A program made the translations under genes and the position numbers. From positions 1-18,368 of the forward strand of contig JABZGZ010000020.1 of assembly GCA_015259105.1 (NCBI GenBank): a stretch of DNA of 18,368 bases, written 5' to 3'. The notes beneath the pieces were generated by a model that was not told the DNA's origin, ran no database searches, and saw nothing but the letters and a program-made list of their open reading frames with translations. Source of the stretch: Atopobium sp. (lineage in GTDB: Bacteria > Actinomycetota > Coriobacteriia > Coriobacteriales > Atopobiaceae). Within the stretch, counting starts at the first letter, position 1. Every line of letters starts with the position of its first letter. This document shows positions 1 through 6,722 of this stretch, piece after piece.

Positions 1-1
1 A

Positions 2-43
2 TACGAGTACCGCAAGAACGGCAACAAGCTGGTCGAGGACTAA
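2..43 (+). CDS. C-terminal tail of an unidentified upstream protein
   Basis: Frame 2 stays open from the left edge and reads YEYRKNGNKLVED before a TAA at 41-43. The residues are charged and look like an ordinary soluble C-terminus. Nothing identifies the family, and 13 codons are too few to prove coding. A gene ending here would fit the hairpin at 119-154, which could end its transcript. Confidence 0.4.
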   Translation, partial: YEYRKNGNKLVED

Positions 44-118
44 GCTTTACGCTAACACGCTCTAAGCAATGCCGAGAATTCACCTCATGACCAGGTATAT
101 GCTTAGACAATCGAAGTA

Positions 119-154
119 AAATATGGACTCGGCGATTATGTCGGGTCCATATTT
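119..154 (+). terminator. Hairpin, probable terminator of the upstream gene or leader structure of the kinase gene
   Basis: The arms AAATATGGAC (119-128) and GTCCATATTT (145-154) are perfectly complementary over 10 bp, with a 16-nt loop, followed by GTTT. An A-run before and T-rich DNA after suit termination in either direction. It ends only 18 nt before the kinase ATG, so it may also act as a leader hairpin. A second inverted repeat, TCTAAGCA (61-68) / TGCTTAGA (100-107), lies just upstream. Confidence 0.55.
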
Positions 155-172
155 GTTTCAGAGGGAGCTTTG

Positions 173-1090
173 ATGATTTACACACTTACCACTAACCCCG
201 CTATCGACATGAACGTCAACTCGGGAGTTCCTTCATATACGCACGTCAACCGCACAACCGACGCCGTTTACACACCAAACGGCAAGGGTCTTAACGTCTC
301 GTTCACGCTTGCTCACTACGGCGTTGAGTCCACTATCCTGGGCTTTTTTGGTGGCTTCTCTGGCAACTACATTGTTGAAGAGGCATCCAAGGTTTGCCCG
401 GTCAAGCCCGTGTGGATTGATGGCATCACCCGCGTAAACATCTTTGTTACTACTCCAGAAGGCGAGCTCAAGTTCCCTAATGCGGGCGCTTCCGTTATTC
501 GCTCCAAGCAGGACGAGATGCTTGAGCTGCTGCGCAATGCTCCCGACCTGGACGTGCTGGTGGTTTCTGGTTCGCTTTCCCCTGAGATGGATCCAACTTT
601 CTACGACGAGCTCTTTGACCTTTGTCATGAGCGCGGCGCTGAACTTGTCCTGGACATCTCTCATAAACATCTCGAAGAACTTGTCGAGAAAAAACCACTG
701 CTCATTAAGCCAAACGACGAAGAAGTGGCAGAGATTTTTGGTGTCGACGTCCATAACGAGGCTGACGTTCTTCTCGCCCTCCACAAGATTCACGAACGCG
801 GTGCAAAGAACATCCTACTCACGCTTGGTGGCGACGGCGCATACTTCTTCAACGGCGAGCACGTCTGGCACGCAAACGCTGCGCAGGTAGAGGTGCTTTC
901 GACGGCCTGCGCGGGCGATTCTACGCTTGCGAGCTTCATGTCTATTTGGCTTGACGACCCGTCGGCTGTCGAGAAGGCCCTGACGCGCGCGATGGCTACC
1001 GGCGGAAACGTTGCGATGAGCGCCGGCCTGGGCGACTTTGCCCTGGTCGAGAAGATCGCGGAGTCCATCCACGTTGAGCTGGTGGAGTAG
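173..1090 (+). CDS. PfkB-family sugar-phosphate kinase (1-phosphofructokinase / tagatose-6-phosphate kinase type)
   Basis: This 305-residue protein has the N-terminal pattern of the FruK/LacC branch of the ribokinase (PfkB) superfamily (TLTTNPAID at 4-12). The family phosphorylates a sugar phosphate with ATP in the cytoplasm, for example fructose-1-phosphate or tagatose-6-phosphate. Length fits (about 305-315). The family's two glycine signatures are present but altered: NGKGLN (36-41) where GGKGxN is usual, and ACAGDS (245-250) where GAGDS is usual. The expected catalytic base D249 is retained. The ATG at 173 is preferred over the adjoining TTG at 170 because GAGGGAG (161-167) is well spaced for it. 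There is no PTS gene next door, so the substrate cannot be chosen from context. No clear terminator follows. Confidence 0.85.
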   Translation: MIYTLTTNPAIDMNVNSGVPSYTHVNRTTDAVYTPNGKGLNVSFTLAHYGVESTILGFFGGFSGNYIVEEASKVCPVKPVWIDGITRVNIFVTTPEGELKFPNAGASVIRSKQDEMLELLRNAPDLDVLVVSGSLSPEMDPTFYDELFDLCHERGAELVLDISHKHLEELVEKKPLLIKPNDEEVAEIFGVDVHNEADVLLALHKIHERGAKNILLTLGGDGAYFFNGEHVWHANAAQVEVLSTACAGDSTLASFMSIWLDDPSAVEKALTRAMATGGNVAMSAGLGDFALVEKIAESIHVELVE

Positions 1091-1104
1091 GAGCGGACGT
1101 GTTG

Positions 1105-1210
1105 CGCGTGGAGGTGTGCGGATGCGCGGAGGCGCACGGCGGCGCCGGAGGTGCGCGGAGAGGTGTATGGAGGCTCGCGGAGGCGCATGGAGGCGCGTAG
1201 AGGTGGCGAG
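1105..1210. repeat. GC-rich degenerate repeat tract after the kinase gene
   Basis: A purine/GC-skewed stretch in which GGAGG(C/T) recurs at 1110, 1128, 1147, 1169, 1179 and 1189, mostly followed by G/C-rich dinucleotides. Spacing is irregular (18, 19, 22, 10, 10 nt), so this is a degenerate quasi-repeat rather than a clean tandem array. Composition is plainly unlike the flanking genes. It lies in the 258-bp gap between the kinase and yebC, and no convincing gene covers it. Confidence 0.6.
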
Positions 1211-1348
1211 CTCACGGGTTTCTCGGCGTACGGCGTGCGCAAGTCTCCATATCTGCAAAATAAGTCTTTTCTCGCTTCTTGATTTCGTGTAACGTATAAG
1301 GGCTAATGTGATAATTAGGTTTTCAAACCTCTAAAGAAGGAGAGTGCA

Positions 1349-2146
1349 ATGTCCGGACACTCTAAGTGGGCCACAACCAAGCACAAGAAAGCAGCTATCG
1401 ACGCTAAGCGCTCCTCGCTGTTCTCTAAGCTTTCCCGCAACATCACTGTTGCAGCAAAGATGGGTGGCGACCCAAATCCGGACAACAACGCTAGCTTGTC
1501 TGCCGCTGTTGCCCGTGCACGCATGGTTTCCATGCCTAACGCAAAGATTCAGGCCGCTATCGATAAGGCATTTGGCGCTGGTGCTGATGCTGCCATTTAC
1601 GAGGAGATCGTTTACGAGGGATACGGTCCTGCAGGTGTTGCAGTTTACGTTGACTGCCTGACCGACAACAAGAACCGTACCGCAGCAGACGTTCGTTCCG
1701 CATTTACCCACTCCGGCGGCAACCTTGGTACTGCTGGTTCCGTTGCGTTCCAGTTTGAGCGCAAGGGTTCCATCGCAGTTGACAAGGTCATTGTCTCCGA
1801 GGAGAAGAAGGTTGCTGACCGCGAGAACGCTGTCGACGAGGACGAGTTCATGATGGCAGTAGCTGAGGCTGGCGGAAACGATTACGAGGACGCTGGCGAT
1901 CAGTGGATTGTTTGGACTGCATACGACAAGATGCAGGACGTCCAGAAGGGTCTCGAGGCCCAAGGCATTGAGGTCAAGGGTTCCGAGCTCACGATGGTTC
2001 CAACCACCCCAACTGACGTCTCCGTTTCTGATGCAAAGAAGGTTCAGCGTCTTATCGATAAGCTCGACGAGCTCGATGATGTTCAGAACGTCTACAGCAC
2101 CATGAACATCACCGACGAGATTGCTGCTGCTCTCGAGGAGGAGTAA
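1349..2146 (+). CDS. yebC: YebC/PmpR family DNA-binding/translation-associated protein
   Basis: The 265-residue product starts MSGHSKWATTKHKKAAIDAKR, the hallmark N-terminus of the YebC/PmpR (TACO1) family. Further conserved blocks include YEGYGPAGVAVYVDCLTDN, NRTAADVRSAFTHSGGNLG and VAFQFERKG. The family is cytoplasmic and has been described both as a transcriptional regulator and as a ribosome-associated factor relieving stalling at proline stretches; the sequence cannot say which applies here. It is somewhat longer than typical members (about 240-250), mainly through an acidic segment around residues 155-170 and an acidic C-terminus. AGAAGGAGAG (1335-1344) gives a good ribosome site for ATG 1349. 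It appears to be a single-gene unit ended by the hairpin at 2261-2287. Confidence 0.95.
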   Translation: MSGHSKWATTKHKKAAIDAKRSSLFSKLSRNITVAAKMGGDPNPDNNASLSAAVARARMVSMPNAKIQAAIDKAFGAGADAAIYEEIVYEGYGPAGVAVYVDCLTDNKNRTAADVRSAFTHSGGNLGTAGSVAFQFERKGSIAVDKVIVSEEKKVADRENAVDEDEFMMAVAEAGGNDYEDAGDQWIVWTAYDKMQDVQKGLEAQGIEVKGSELTMVPTTPTDVSVSDAKKVQRLIDKLDELDDVQNVYSTMNITDEIAAALEEE

Positions 2147-2165
2147 GCTCTCTGGTCCGCGACGC

Positions 2166-2247
2166 GCGCGCCACGAGCTCGAAGAGCGCGCCACGAGTGC
2201 GAAGAGCGCGACGCCCGGTGCGCGACATGCGACGTCCGGTGCACGAC
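2166..2247. repeat. Two short tandem repeat pairs after yebC
   Basis: GCGCGCCACGAG-CT-CGAAGA (2166-2185) is followed at once by a copy with two changes (2186-2205), a period of 20 nt. A second pair begins ACGCCCGGTGCGCGAC (2211) and ACGTCCGGTGCACGAC (2232), a period of 21 nt. The composition is much richer in GC than the neighbouring genes. Confidence 0.65.
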
Positions 2248-2260
2248 AAAACTGCACTTC

Positions 2261-2287
2261 AAAGCCCCGCCAACTGGCGGGGCTTTT
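2261..2287 (+). terminator. Rho-independent terminator of yebC
   Basis: The arms AAAGCCCCGCC (2261-2271) and GGCGGGGCTTT (2276-2286) form an 11-bp perfect stem with a 4-nt loop (AACT). A T-run is built into the 3' arm (CTTTTCGTTT). Confidence 0.9.
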
Positions 2288-2328
2288 CGTTTGGGTGACG
2301 ATAAAGCTGTCAGAACACACCTGTGTCG

Positions 2329-2498
2329 GATAATCTGCACGTTTTTAGAAGCCCGACCACAGCAAAGTCAGATAATCTGTATATACAGAGCCAAAAACAT
2401 AACTTACAGCCCTAAAAAACACAGCAAATGACGATAATCTGCGCAAAATGAGATTTTTGAGGGGTGATTTTGCAGAATAAGTGACTTTGCTGTGTTTT
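2329..2498. repeat. GATAATCTG repeats and a CACAGCAAA inverted repeat
   Basis: GATAATCTG occurs at 2329, 2371 and 2433. The last two are each preceded by CAGCAAA plus a few bases. The 13-bp sequence AAAACACAGCAAA (2416-2428) is the exact reverse complement of TTTGCTGTGTTTT (2486-2498). CACAGCAAAGTCA (2358-2370) is likewise the reverse complement of 2482-2494, so two alternative long hairpins can form. No gene covers the stretch. Confidence 0.6.
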
Positions 2499-2503
2499 CA
2501 AAA

Positions 2504-2520
2504 AGGCCAAAAATAGGCCT
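2504..2520 (-). terminator. Weak terminator candidate for the minus-strand regulator gene
   Basis: Read on the minus strand, a 5-bp stem AGGCC/GGCCT with a 7-nt loop is followed by TTTTTG. The stem is short and lies 165 nt beyond the stop codon of the DeoR-type gene, so this is only a candidate. Confidence 0.35.
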
Positions 2521-2545
2521 CTAAAAAATTTATGCATACAGATGA

Positions 2546-2577
2546 ATTCATCCTCATGAATATCCATGAGGATGAAT
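2546..2577. terminator. Perfect 13-bp hairpin downstream of the regulator gene
   Basis: The arms ATTCATCCTCATG (2546-2558 less one: 5' arm ends at 2558 minus overlap with loop AATATCC) and CATGAGGATGAAT (2565-2577) are fully complementary with a loop of about 6-7 nt. The plus strand continues ATTTTTGG. The T-run favours plus-strand termination, but the only nearby gene end on its 3' side is the minus-strand regulator at 2685, so it may act as its 3' stabilising hairpin or terminator. Confidence 0.5.
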
Positions 2578-2684
2578 ATTTTTGGATCATGGTAGTTAAA
2601 ACTTTGATATGCGATTTGCGAGACGAGAGAACTGACAGCTCCGACAGCCCTAACAGCCGAAAACTAACTACCGCCGCGGCAATC

Positions 2685-3449
2685 CTACAGGCTTACGCGT
2701 ACAACCTTGCGAACACCGGCGGCTTCGAGGGCTGCTACCTGCGAAATCGACGCGGATTCGTCCGTCATAAGCACGTCAATATCGGATGGGGATCCGTACT
2801 GGAAGCTGGAGTTAACTCCCAGCTTGCTCGAGTCGGCTAGGACAATATGCTGTTCAGAGTGCTTAAGCATCAGCGAGTTCACGCGCATCTCGTTTGAAAC
2901 CAGCGTAGTAAGGCCGCGCTCAGCAGAAATACCCGAGCACCCCAGGATACACTTCGCGGCGCGAATCTGGTTGATAGAGGCAAGCGCAAAATCGCCGGTC
3001 ATAGACTTCTTAGCTGGGCGAACTTCTCCGCCCGTAACCAAAACGGTCATCGATGGGGGATAGTCAGCCGCCAGCACGCTACCATTATTGGTAACCACAG
3101 TGATGTTCTCGGCGGTGATGAATTCCAGGACTTTAATAGCGGTTGAGCTGGTGTTAATGAAGACCGTATCGCCGTCTTTGATGAGTTTAGCTGCGGCTTG
3201 AGCAAGTTTGAACTTCGCGGTGACCTGGTTAGAGCTGAGTCCCGTAGAGAGTGGGTCAAGCAGCGTAGCCATGCCATAGCTTCGAGAAATCAGGCCCTGA
3301 GCTTCAAGTTCATCGAGGTCACGACGAATGGTAAGCGAAGAAACTTCAAATCTATCAGCAAGATCGCTGACGGAAACCTGGCGGTATTGTTCAAGAAGAC
3401 TCATGATCGAGCTTCTACGCGATGCTACAAATGAACGACTTGTGGCCAT
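2685..3449 (-). CDS. DeoR/GlpR-family repressor, probable regulator of the ascorbate operon (UlaR-like)
   Basis: A 254-residue DeoR-family regulator. The N-terminal helix-turn-helix spans about residues 25-50 (VSVSDLADRFEVS followed by SLTIRRDLDELEAQG). The C-terminal DeoR sensor domain, which in the family binds a phosphorylated sugar, shows GDTVFINTSST, TVVTNNGSVLA and VLVTGGEVRPAKKSMTG. The start is the ATG at 3449: GGGGGA sits just upstream of it, whereas the longer reading begins with a TTG that would place that ribosome site inside the gene. It is divergent from the ascorbate PTS operon, the usual position of a local repressor. The role as UlaR counterpart is inferred from context; related DeoR proteins control many sugar operons. 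Confidence 0.85.
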   Translation of the reverse strand: MATSRSFVASRRSSIMSLLEQYRQVSVSDLADRFEVSSLTIRRDLDELEAQGLISRSYGMATLLDPLSTGLSSNQVTAKFKLAQAAAKLIKDGDTVFINTSSTAIKVLEFITAENITVVTNNGSVLAADYPPSMTVLVTGGEVRPAKKSMTGDFALASINQIRAAKCILGCSGISAERGLTTLVSNEMRVNSLMLKHSEQHIVLADSSKLGVNSSFQYGSPSDIDVLMTDESASISQVAALEAAGVRKVVRVSL

Positions 3450-4090
3450 GAATCCCCCAATAGAACTCAAACTGCTGATAAACCTACAAAAATAGTTGCA
3501 AACTTTTCAAACAACACGCCTGGCGAGAAACCCAACTACTTGCAAATAGTACGCGAGAAGTACGTGCAAAAAAACAGTTTGCTGTGACGTTACGACGCTA
3601 TTTCCACAGTTAAAAGCCTTATATTTCTGAACACTATATAAGACATTTAACTAACTCGATTCCGTGAAAAACATCGTACAAATTGACAGCACCTTTTGAA
3701 TGGTTCTTGAACAATTGTGTAGATGCTTTTCAGTAGATCCGATTGTATCTTACCCTATTCTATGAACGTTTTGAATACTTAAACGGATATTATTTAACGG
3801 TCAACGGTTTTTATGACGTAAATCTCTAAAGTGAGCATAGATAAGTATTGCTAAACTCCTAACTTTGGCTATACTAACATTATCGATTCGATTGGTAAAA
3901 CGTTCTAAACGTTCAACAAATAGAGAAATTTGTTATACGGCAAGTCAAATGTCATATAAATTATTTATCTAATTATTGAAGCGTTCAGAAGATTCAAGTT
4001 TTTGTCATTAAGCGATGTGTTCTTGTGTGGTCTTGCTATAGTCCAACACAAGGAAAGATTCACAGTAGCTACTGGAGAGGAGTGAATCGC
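3450..4090. promoter_or_regulatory. 641-bp AT-rich divergent control region between regulator and ascorbate PTS operon
   Basis: No open frame here resembles a gene. The stretch is visibly AT-rich. It carries the motif TGGCGAGAAACCC at 3521-3533 and four GAACG/CGTTC cores: 3764-3768 (inverted), 3901-3905, 3910-3914 and 3982-3986. AAACGTTC is tandemly repeated at 3898 and 3907. TGAA-GCG-TTCA at 3977-3987 and GTTC-TT-GAAC at 3703-3712 are small dyads. These are reasonable operator candidates for the DeoR-type repressor, but no known operator was matched. Confidence 0.5.
4034..4042 (+). promoter_or_regulatory. Extended -10 promoter candidate for the ascorbate operon
   Basis: TGCTATAGT matches an extended -10 element (TGnTATAAT) at all but one position and lies 48 nt before the IIA start codon. 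No strong -35 sits at the right distance, which extended -10 promoters tolerate. The dyad TGAAGCGTTCA is about 47 nt upstream. Confidence 0.4.
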
Positions 4091-4549
4091 ATGTTACTTC
4101 GCGATATTTACGAGCAGAACCATTATGCATTCGTAAAGACCCCTATGACATGGGAAGAGTCTATTAGAGAGTGCTGCAAACCACTGGAGGCTGATGGAAC
4201 TGTCAATTCAGAGTATGCAGACGACATTATTGAGTGCGTAAAGAAGTTTGGTCCCTACATTGTCATCGTTCCAAACGTCGCAATGCCACACTCCACTGCT
4301 CGCATTGGCTCTAATGGAAAGACTGCTATTGGCTTTATGCACTCTGATGTTCCTGTCAATTTTGAGGATGGCGACGATGAGAAGCAGGTTAAGACCTTCT
4401 TTACTCTGAGCGCAACCGATCAGGAAGCACACCTTAAGAATATGCAGATGCTCGTTCAGGTTCTTATGAACGAGGAGGTTCTTGAGCGCCTTAAGAACAT
4501 TCAGTCTCCAGAAGAGCTTTTGGAGATCGACGAGCTTATCTCCGAGTAA
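4091..4549 (+). CDS. ulaC: PTS ascorbate-type transporter, EIIA component
   Basis: This 152-residue cytoplasmic EIIA belongs to the mannitol/fructose-ascorbate EIIA fold and passes phosphate from HPr to EIIB. The signature PYIVIVPNVAMPHSTAR contains the expected phosphorylated His67. Length matches UlaC (about 154). The ATG at 4091 is preceded by GGAGAGGAG (4074-4082). The longer reading from a GTG at 4025 would run through the promoter candidate and lacks a ribosome site. It is the first gene of the rightward operon. IIA-IIC-IIB order with the lactonase downstream supports L-ascorbate as substrate. Confidence 0.9.
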   Translation: MLLRDIYEQNHYAFVKTPMTWEESIRECCKPLEADGTVNSEYADDIIECVKKFGPYIVIVPNVAMPHSTARIGSNGKTAIGFMHSDVPVNFEDGDDEKQVKTFFTLSATDQEAHLKNMQMLVQVLMNEEVLERLKNIQSPEELLEIDELISE

Positions 4550-4619
4550 GCACGTCTTCTCGCGCGTTGTCCGCGCTCGTTTGCGTCGTAGGCTCCCGTT
4601 TGCGCCTGTGCGCGCTTTT

Positions 4620-4635
4620 GTGCCCGTTTGGGCAC
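4620..4635 (+). other. Small intercistronic hairpin between IIA and IIC genes
   Basis: GTGCCC (4620-4625) and GGGCAC (4630-4635) pair perfectly around a GTTT loop. No T-run follows, so RNA processing or stabilisation is likelier than termination. The surrounding gap (4550-4707) is rich in GCG/CGTTTGCG words, unlike the genes on either side. Confidence 0.4.
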
Positions 4636-4707
4636 GTAATTGAGGATTTCCTTTTGTAGTGTGGGCTGCAGAAGGTACGTATGTAGGACCCTTTGAAAGG
4701 GGTATCA

Positions 4708-6219
4708 ATGGATATTGTTCTTGGTATTTGGAAATGGTTTGCGAGCAACTTCTTGACTCAGCCAGCCTATTTCATCGGTTTGATTGTTGCTATCGGCTAC
4801 ATTCTTCTTAAGAAGAAGTGGTACGACGTACTCGCTGGCTTCCTTAAGGCAGTCATTGGTTATCAGATTCTCCTGGTTGGTTCCGGCGGCCTGGTAACTG
4901 CATTCCGTCCAGTTCTTGTTGGACTTCAGGCTCGCTTCAACCTTTCTGCAATGGTCATTGACCCATACTTTGGCCAGAACGCAGTACAGGCAGGCATGGA
5001 GGCATCTAACGCTCCTGAGTTTATCGCAGGTCGTTCCTTCTCCTCCGTTATGCTTCTTCTGCTCTTCGCTTTCATTCTGAACATTGTTCTGGTTGCTTTT
5101 AAGAAGCAGACTAAGCTTCGCGCAATCTTTACTACTGGTCACGTCCAGGTTCAGCAGGCAGCAACTGCATTTTGGCTTATCCTCTTCTGCTTCCCACAGC
5201 TTAACGACGTTACCATCCTTGCAGTTATGACTGTTCTTCTCGGCCTTTACTGGGCAGTTGGCTCCAACCTTTGTATTGGACCTACCCAGGACCTCACTGA
5301 TGGCGCTGGTCTTACCATTGCTCACCAGCAGATGTTTGGTGTTTACTGCGCATCCAAGGCTTCTGAGTGGCTCGCCAAGCACTCCAAGAAGGAGTCCAAG
5401 CGTATTGAGGACATCGAGCTTCCAGGCTTCCTTAAGATCTTCAACGAGAACCTCGTTGCAACTGCAATTCTCATGACAGCATTCTTTGGTGTCATCCTTG
5501 CTGTTCTTGGTCAGGACTTCCTGCTTGAGAACAAGTTCATGAAGCCAGGTCAGGATTTCTTCTTCTACATCATGACCACTTCCTTCCAGTTTGCTGTTTA
5601 CCTCTCCATCCTGCAGCTTGGTGTTCGTACCTTCGTTACCGAGCTCACCAACTCCTTCCAGGGTATTTCTAACAAGCTCCTCAAGGGTTCCGTCCCAGGC
5701 GTTGACTGCGCAGTTACCTACGGCTTTGGTTCTCCAAACGCAGTTACCCTCGGCTTCCTCATGGGTGCTGCTGGCCAGTTCCTGGCAATCGCAGCTCTGC
5801 TGCTTCTGAAGTCTCCAGTTGTTGTTATCGCAGGCTTTGTTCCACTGTTCTTCGATAACGCTACCATCGGCGTTTACGCAAACAACAAGGGTGGCCTCCG
5901 CGCAGTTCTTATCATGCCTTTCATCTCTGGTCTTCTCCAGGTCTTCGGTTCAGCTCTTATCGCTGGCTGGGTTGGCATGGCTGCATACGGTGGATACCTT
6001 GGCATGTGGGACTGGGCAGTTGTCTGGCCAATCATGACCGGCATCATGAAGTTTCTGTCCTACGCAGGCCTTGCAATTGTTGTTATCGCTCTTATTGCAA
6101 TCCCACAGCTCCAGTACCGTGCAAACAAAGACACGTACTTCATGGAGGTTGAGGATTACCAGAAGTGCAAGGAAATCCGTGCACAGAAGGCCGCCGCAGC
6201 TAGTGCGGAAAGCAAGTAG
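4708..6219 (+). CDS. ulaA: PTS ascorbate transporter, membrane EIIC component
   Basis: This 503-residue polytopic membrane protein is of the UlaA (SgaT) family in the ascorbate-galactitol PTS superfamily. It carries the sugar across the inner membrane while EIIB phosphorylates it. About ten or more hydrophobic segments alternate with short loops, starting near residue 15 (PAYFIGLIVAIGYILL). Family-like blocks include VGSGGLVTAFRPVL and GFGSPNAVTLGFLMGAAGQF. A charged, lysine/alanine-rich tail of about 35 residues makes it slightly longer than E. coli UlaA (about 465). ATG 4708 follows AAAGGGG (4696-4702); the earlier TTG at 4693 overlaps that site and is rejected. Codon use is highly biased, suggesting strong expression. 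Confidence 0.93.
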   Translation: MDIVLGIWKWFASNFLTQPAYFIGLIVAIGYILLKKKWYDVLAGFLKAVIGYQILLVGSGGLVTAFRPVLVGLQARFNLSAMVIDPYFGQNAVQAGMEASNAPEFIAGRSFSSVMLLLLFAFILNIVLVAFKKQTKLRAIFTTGHVQVQQAATAFWLILFCFPQLNDVTILAVMTVLLGLYWAVGSNLCIGPTQDLTDGAGLTIAHQQMFGVYCASKASEWLAKHSKKESKRIEDIELPGFLKIFNENLVATAILMTAFFGVILAVLGQDFLLENKFMKPGQDFFFYIMTTSFQFAVYLSILQLGVRTFVTELTNSFQGISNKLLKGSVPGVDCAVTYGFGSPNAVTLGFLMGAAGQFLAIAALLLLKSPVVVIAGFVPLFFDNATIGVYANNKGGLRAVLIMPFISGLLQVFGSALIAGWVGMAAYGGYLGMWDWAVVWPIMTGIMKFLSYAGLAIVVIALIAIPQLQYRANKDTYFMEVEDYQKCKEIRAQKAAAASAESK

Positions 6220-6233
6220 CCCTCTTTCTTCCT

Positions 6234-6263
6234 ACCCTGAGCAGACCCCCATCTGCTCAGGGT
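6234..6263 (+). terminator. Strong intercistronic hairpin between IIC and IIB genes
   Basis: ACCCTGAGCAGA (6234-6245) and TCTGCTCAGGGT (6252-6263) form a 12-bp perfect stem around a 6-nt loop. What follows is TATTAGTAA rather than a true T-run, so partial termination or 3'-end protection of the upstream message is more likely than a full stop. Confidence 0.6.
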
Positions 6264-6384
6264 TATTAGTAATACTCGGCACATTGTTTGATGCAGTATT
6301 TGCTTTAAATGCGAGCATCGTAGCGCCCAAATGGGTACATACACAATGTGTCCGTAAGTAGTTTGTTTGATTGAAGGAGTCAAC

Positions 6385-6693
6385 ATGAACGCAAAGATTT
6401 TGGTCGCATGTGCTAACGGCGCAGGTACCTCCCTGATGATGAAGATGACCGCTGAGCGCGTCACTCAGAAGCTCAACATGGGCGTCGATAAGATTCACCA
6501 CTGCGCACTGTCCGAGGGCGTAAGCTCTGCTCGTCAGTACGACATTGTTTTTGCACCACTTAACTTCCTGAACATGTACGACGATGCTGCTAAGGCTGGC
6601 GTCACCGTCATTGGTCTGCGTAACGTTCTTTCTGACGCAGAGATGGAAGAGAAGCTCAAGGAAACCGGCGCTGCAGAGAAGTTTTCCGCATAG
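6385..6693 (+). CDS. ulaB: PTS ascorbate transporter, EIIB component
   Basis: The 102-residue product is a stand-alone EIIB. Its phosphocysteine loop VACANGAGTSLMM contains Cys9, which receives phosphate from EIIA His67 and passes it to the incoming sugar at EIIC. Length equals that of UlaB (about 101). AAGGAG (6374-6379) supports the ATG at 6385. It lies 165 bp after the IIC gene, beyond a strong hairpin, and 29 bp before the propeller gene. Confidence 0.93.
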   Translation: MNAKILVACANGAGTSLMMKMTAERVTQKLNMGVDKIHHCALSEGVSSARQYDIVFAPLNFLNMYDDAAKAGVTVIGLRNVLSDAEMEEKLKETGAAEKFSA

Positions 6694-6722
6694 TTTAGGT
6701 TTCTAAAGAATCGAGCACTTTA

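Larger units (their letters stand above)
2147..2684. other. Gene-free region between yebC and the ascorbate regulator gene
   Basis: A stretch of 538 bp without a credible gene. It contains GC-rich tandem repeats (2166-2247), the yebC terminator (2261-2287), three GATAATCTG repeats with a long inverted repeat (2329-2498), and two hairpins (2504-2520 and 2546-2577). An open frame at 2532-2840 overlaps the minus-strand regulator gene and has no ribosome site or family likeness. Confidence 0.7.

Noticed and set aside
1295..1315. Promoter for yebC (TATAAG at 1295 or TGTGATAAT at 1307)
   Set aside because: Both look like -10 elements, but no -35 box lies at proper spacing and I cannot choose between them.
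2532..2840. 102-codon plus-strand frame opposite the end of the DeoR-type gene
   Set aside because: About half overlaps the regulator gene antisense, the start lies inside a hairpin region, there is no ribosome site, and the translation resembles no family.
3977..3987. TGAAGCGTTCA as a catabolite-repression (cre) site
   Set aside because: It resembles cre but is 11 bp rather than 14 and lacks the second A pair before CG. Left as a generic dyad near the promoter.
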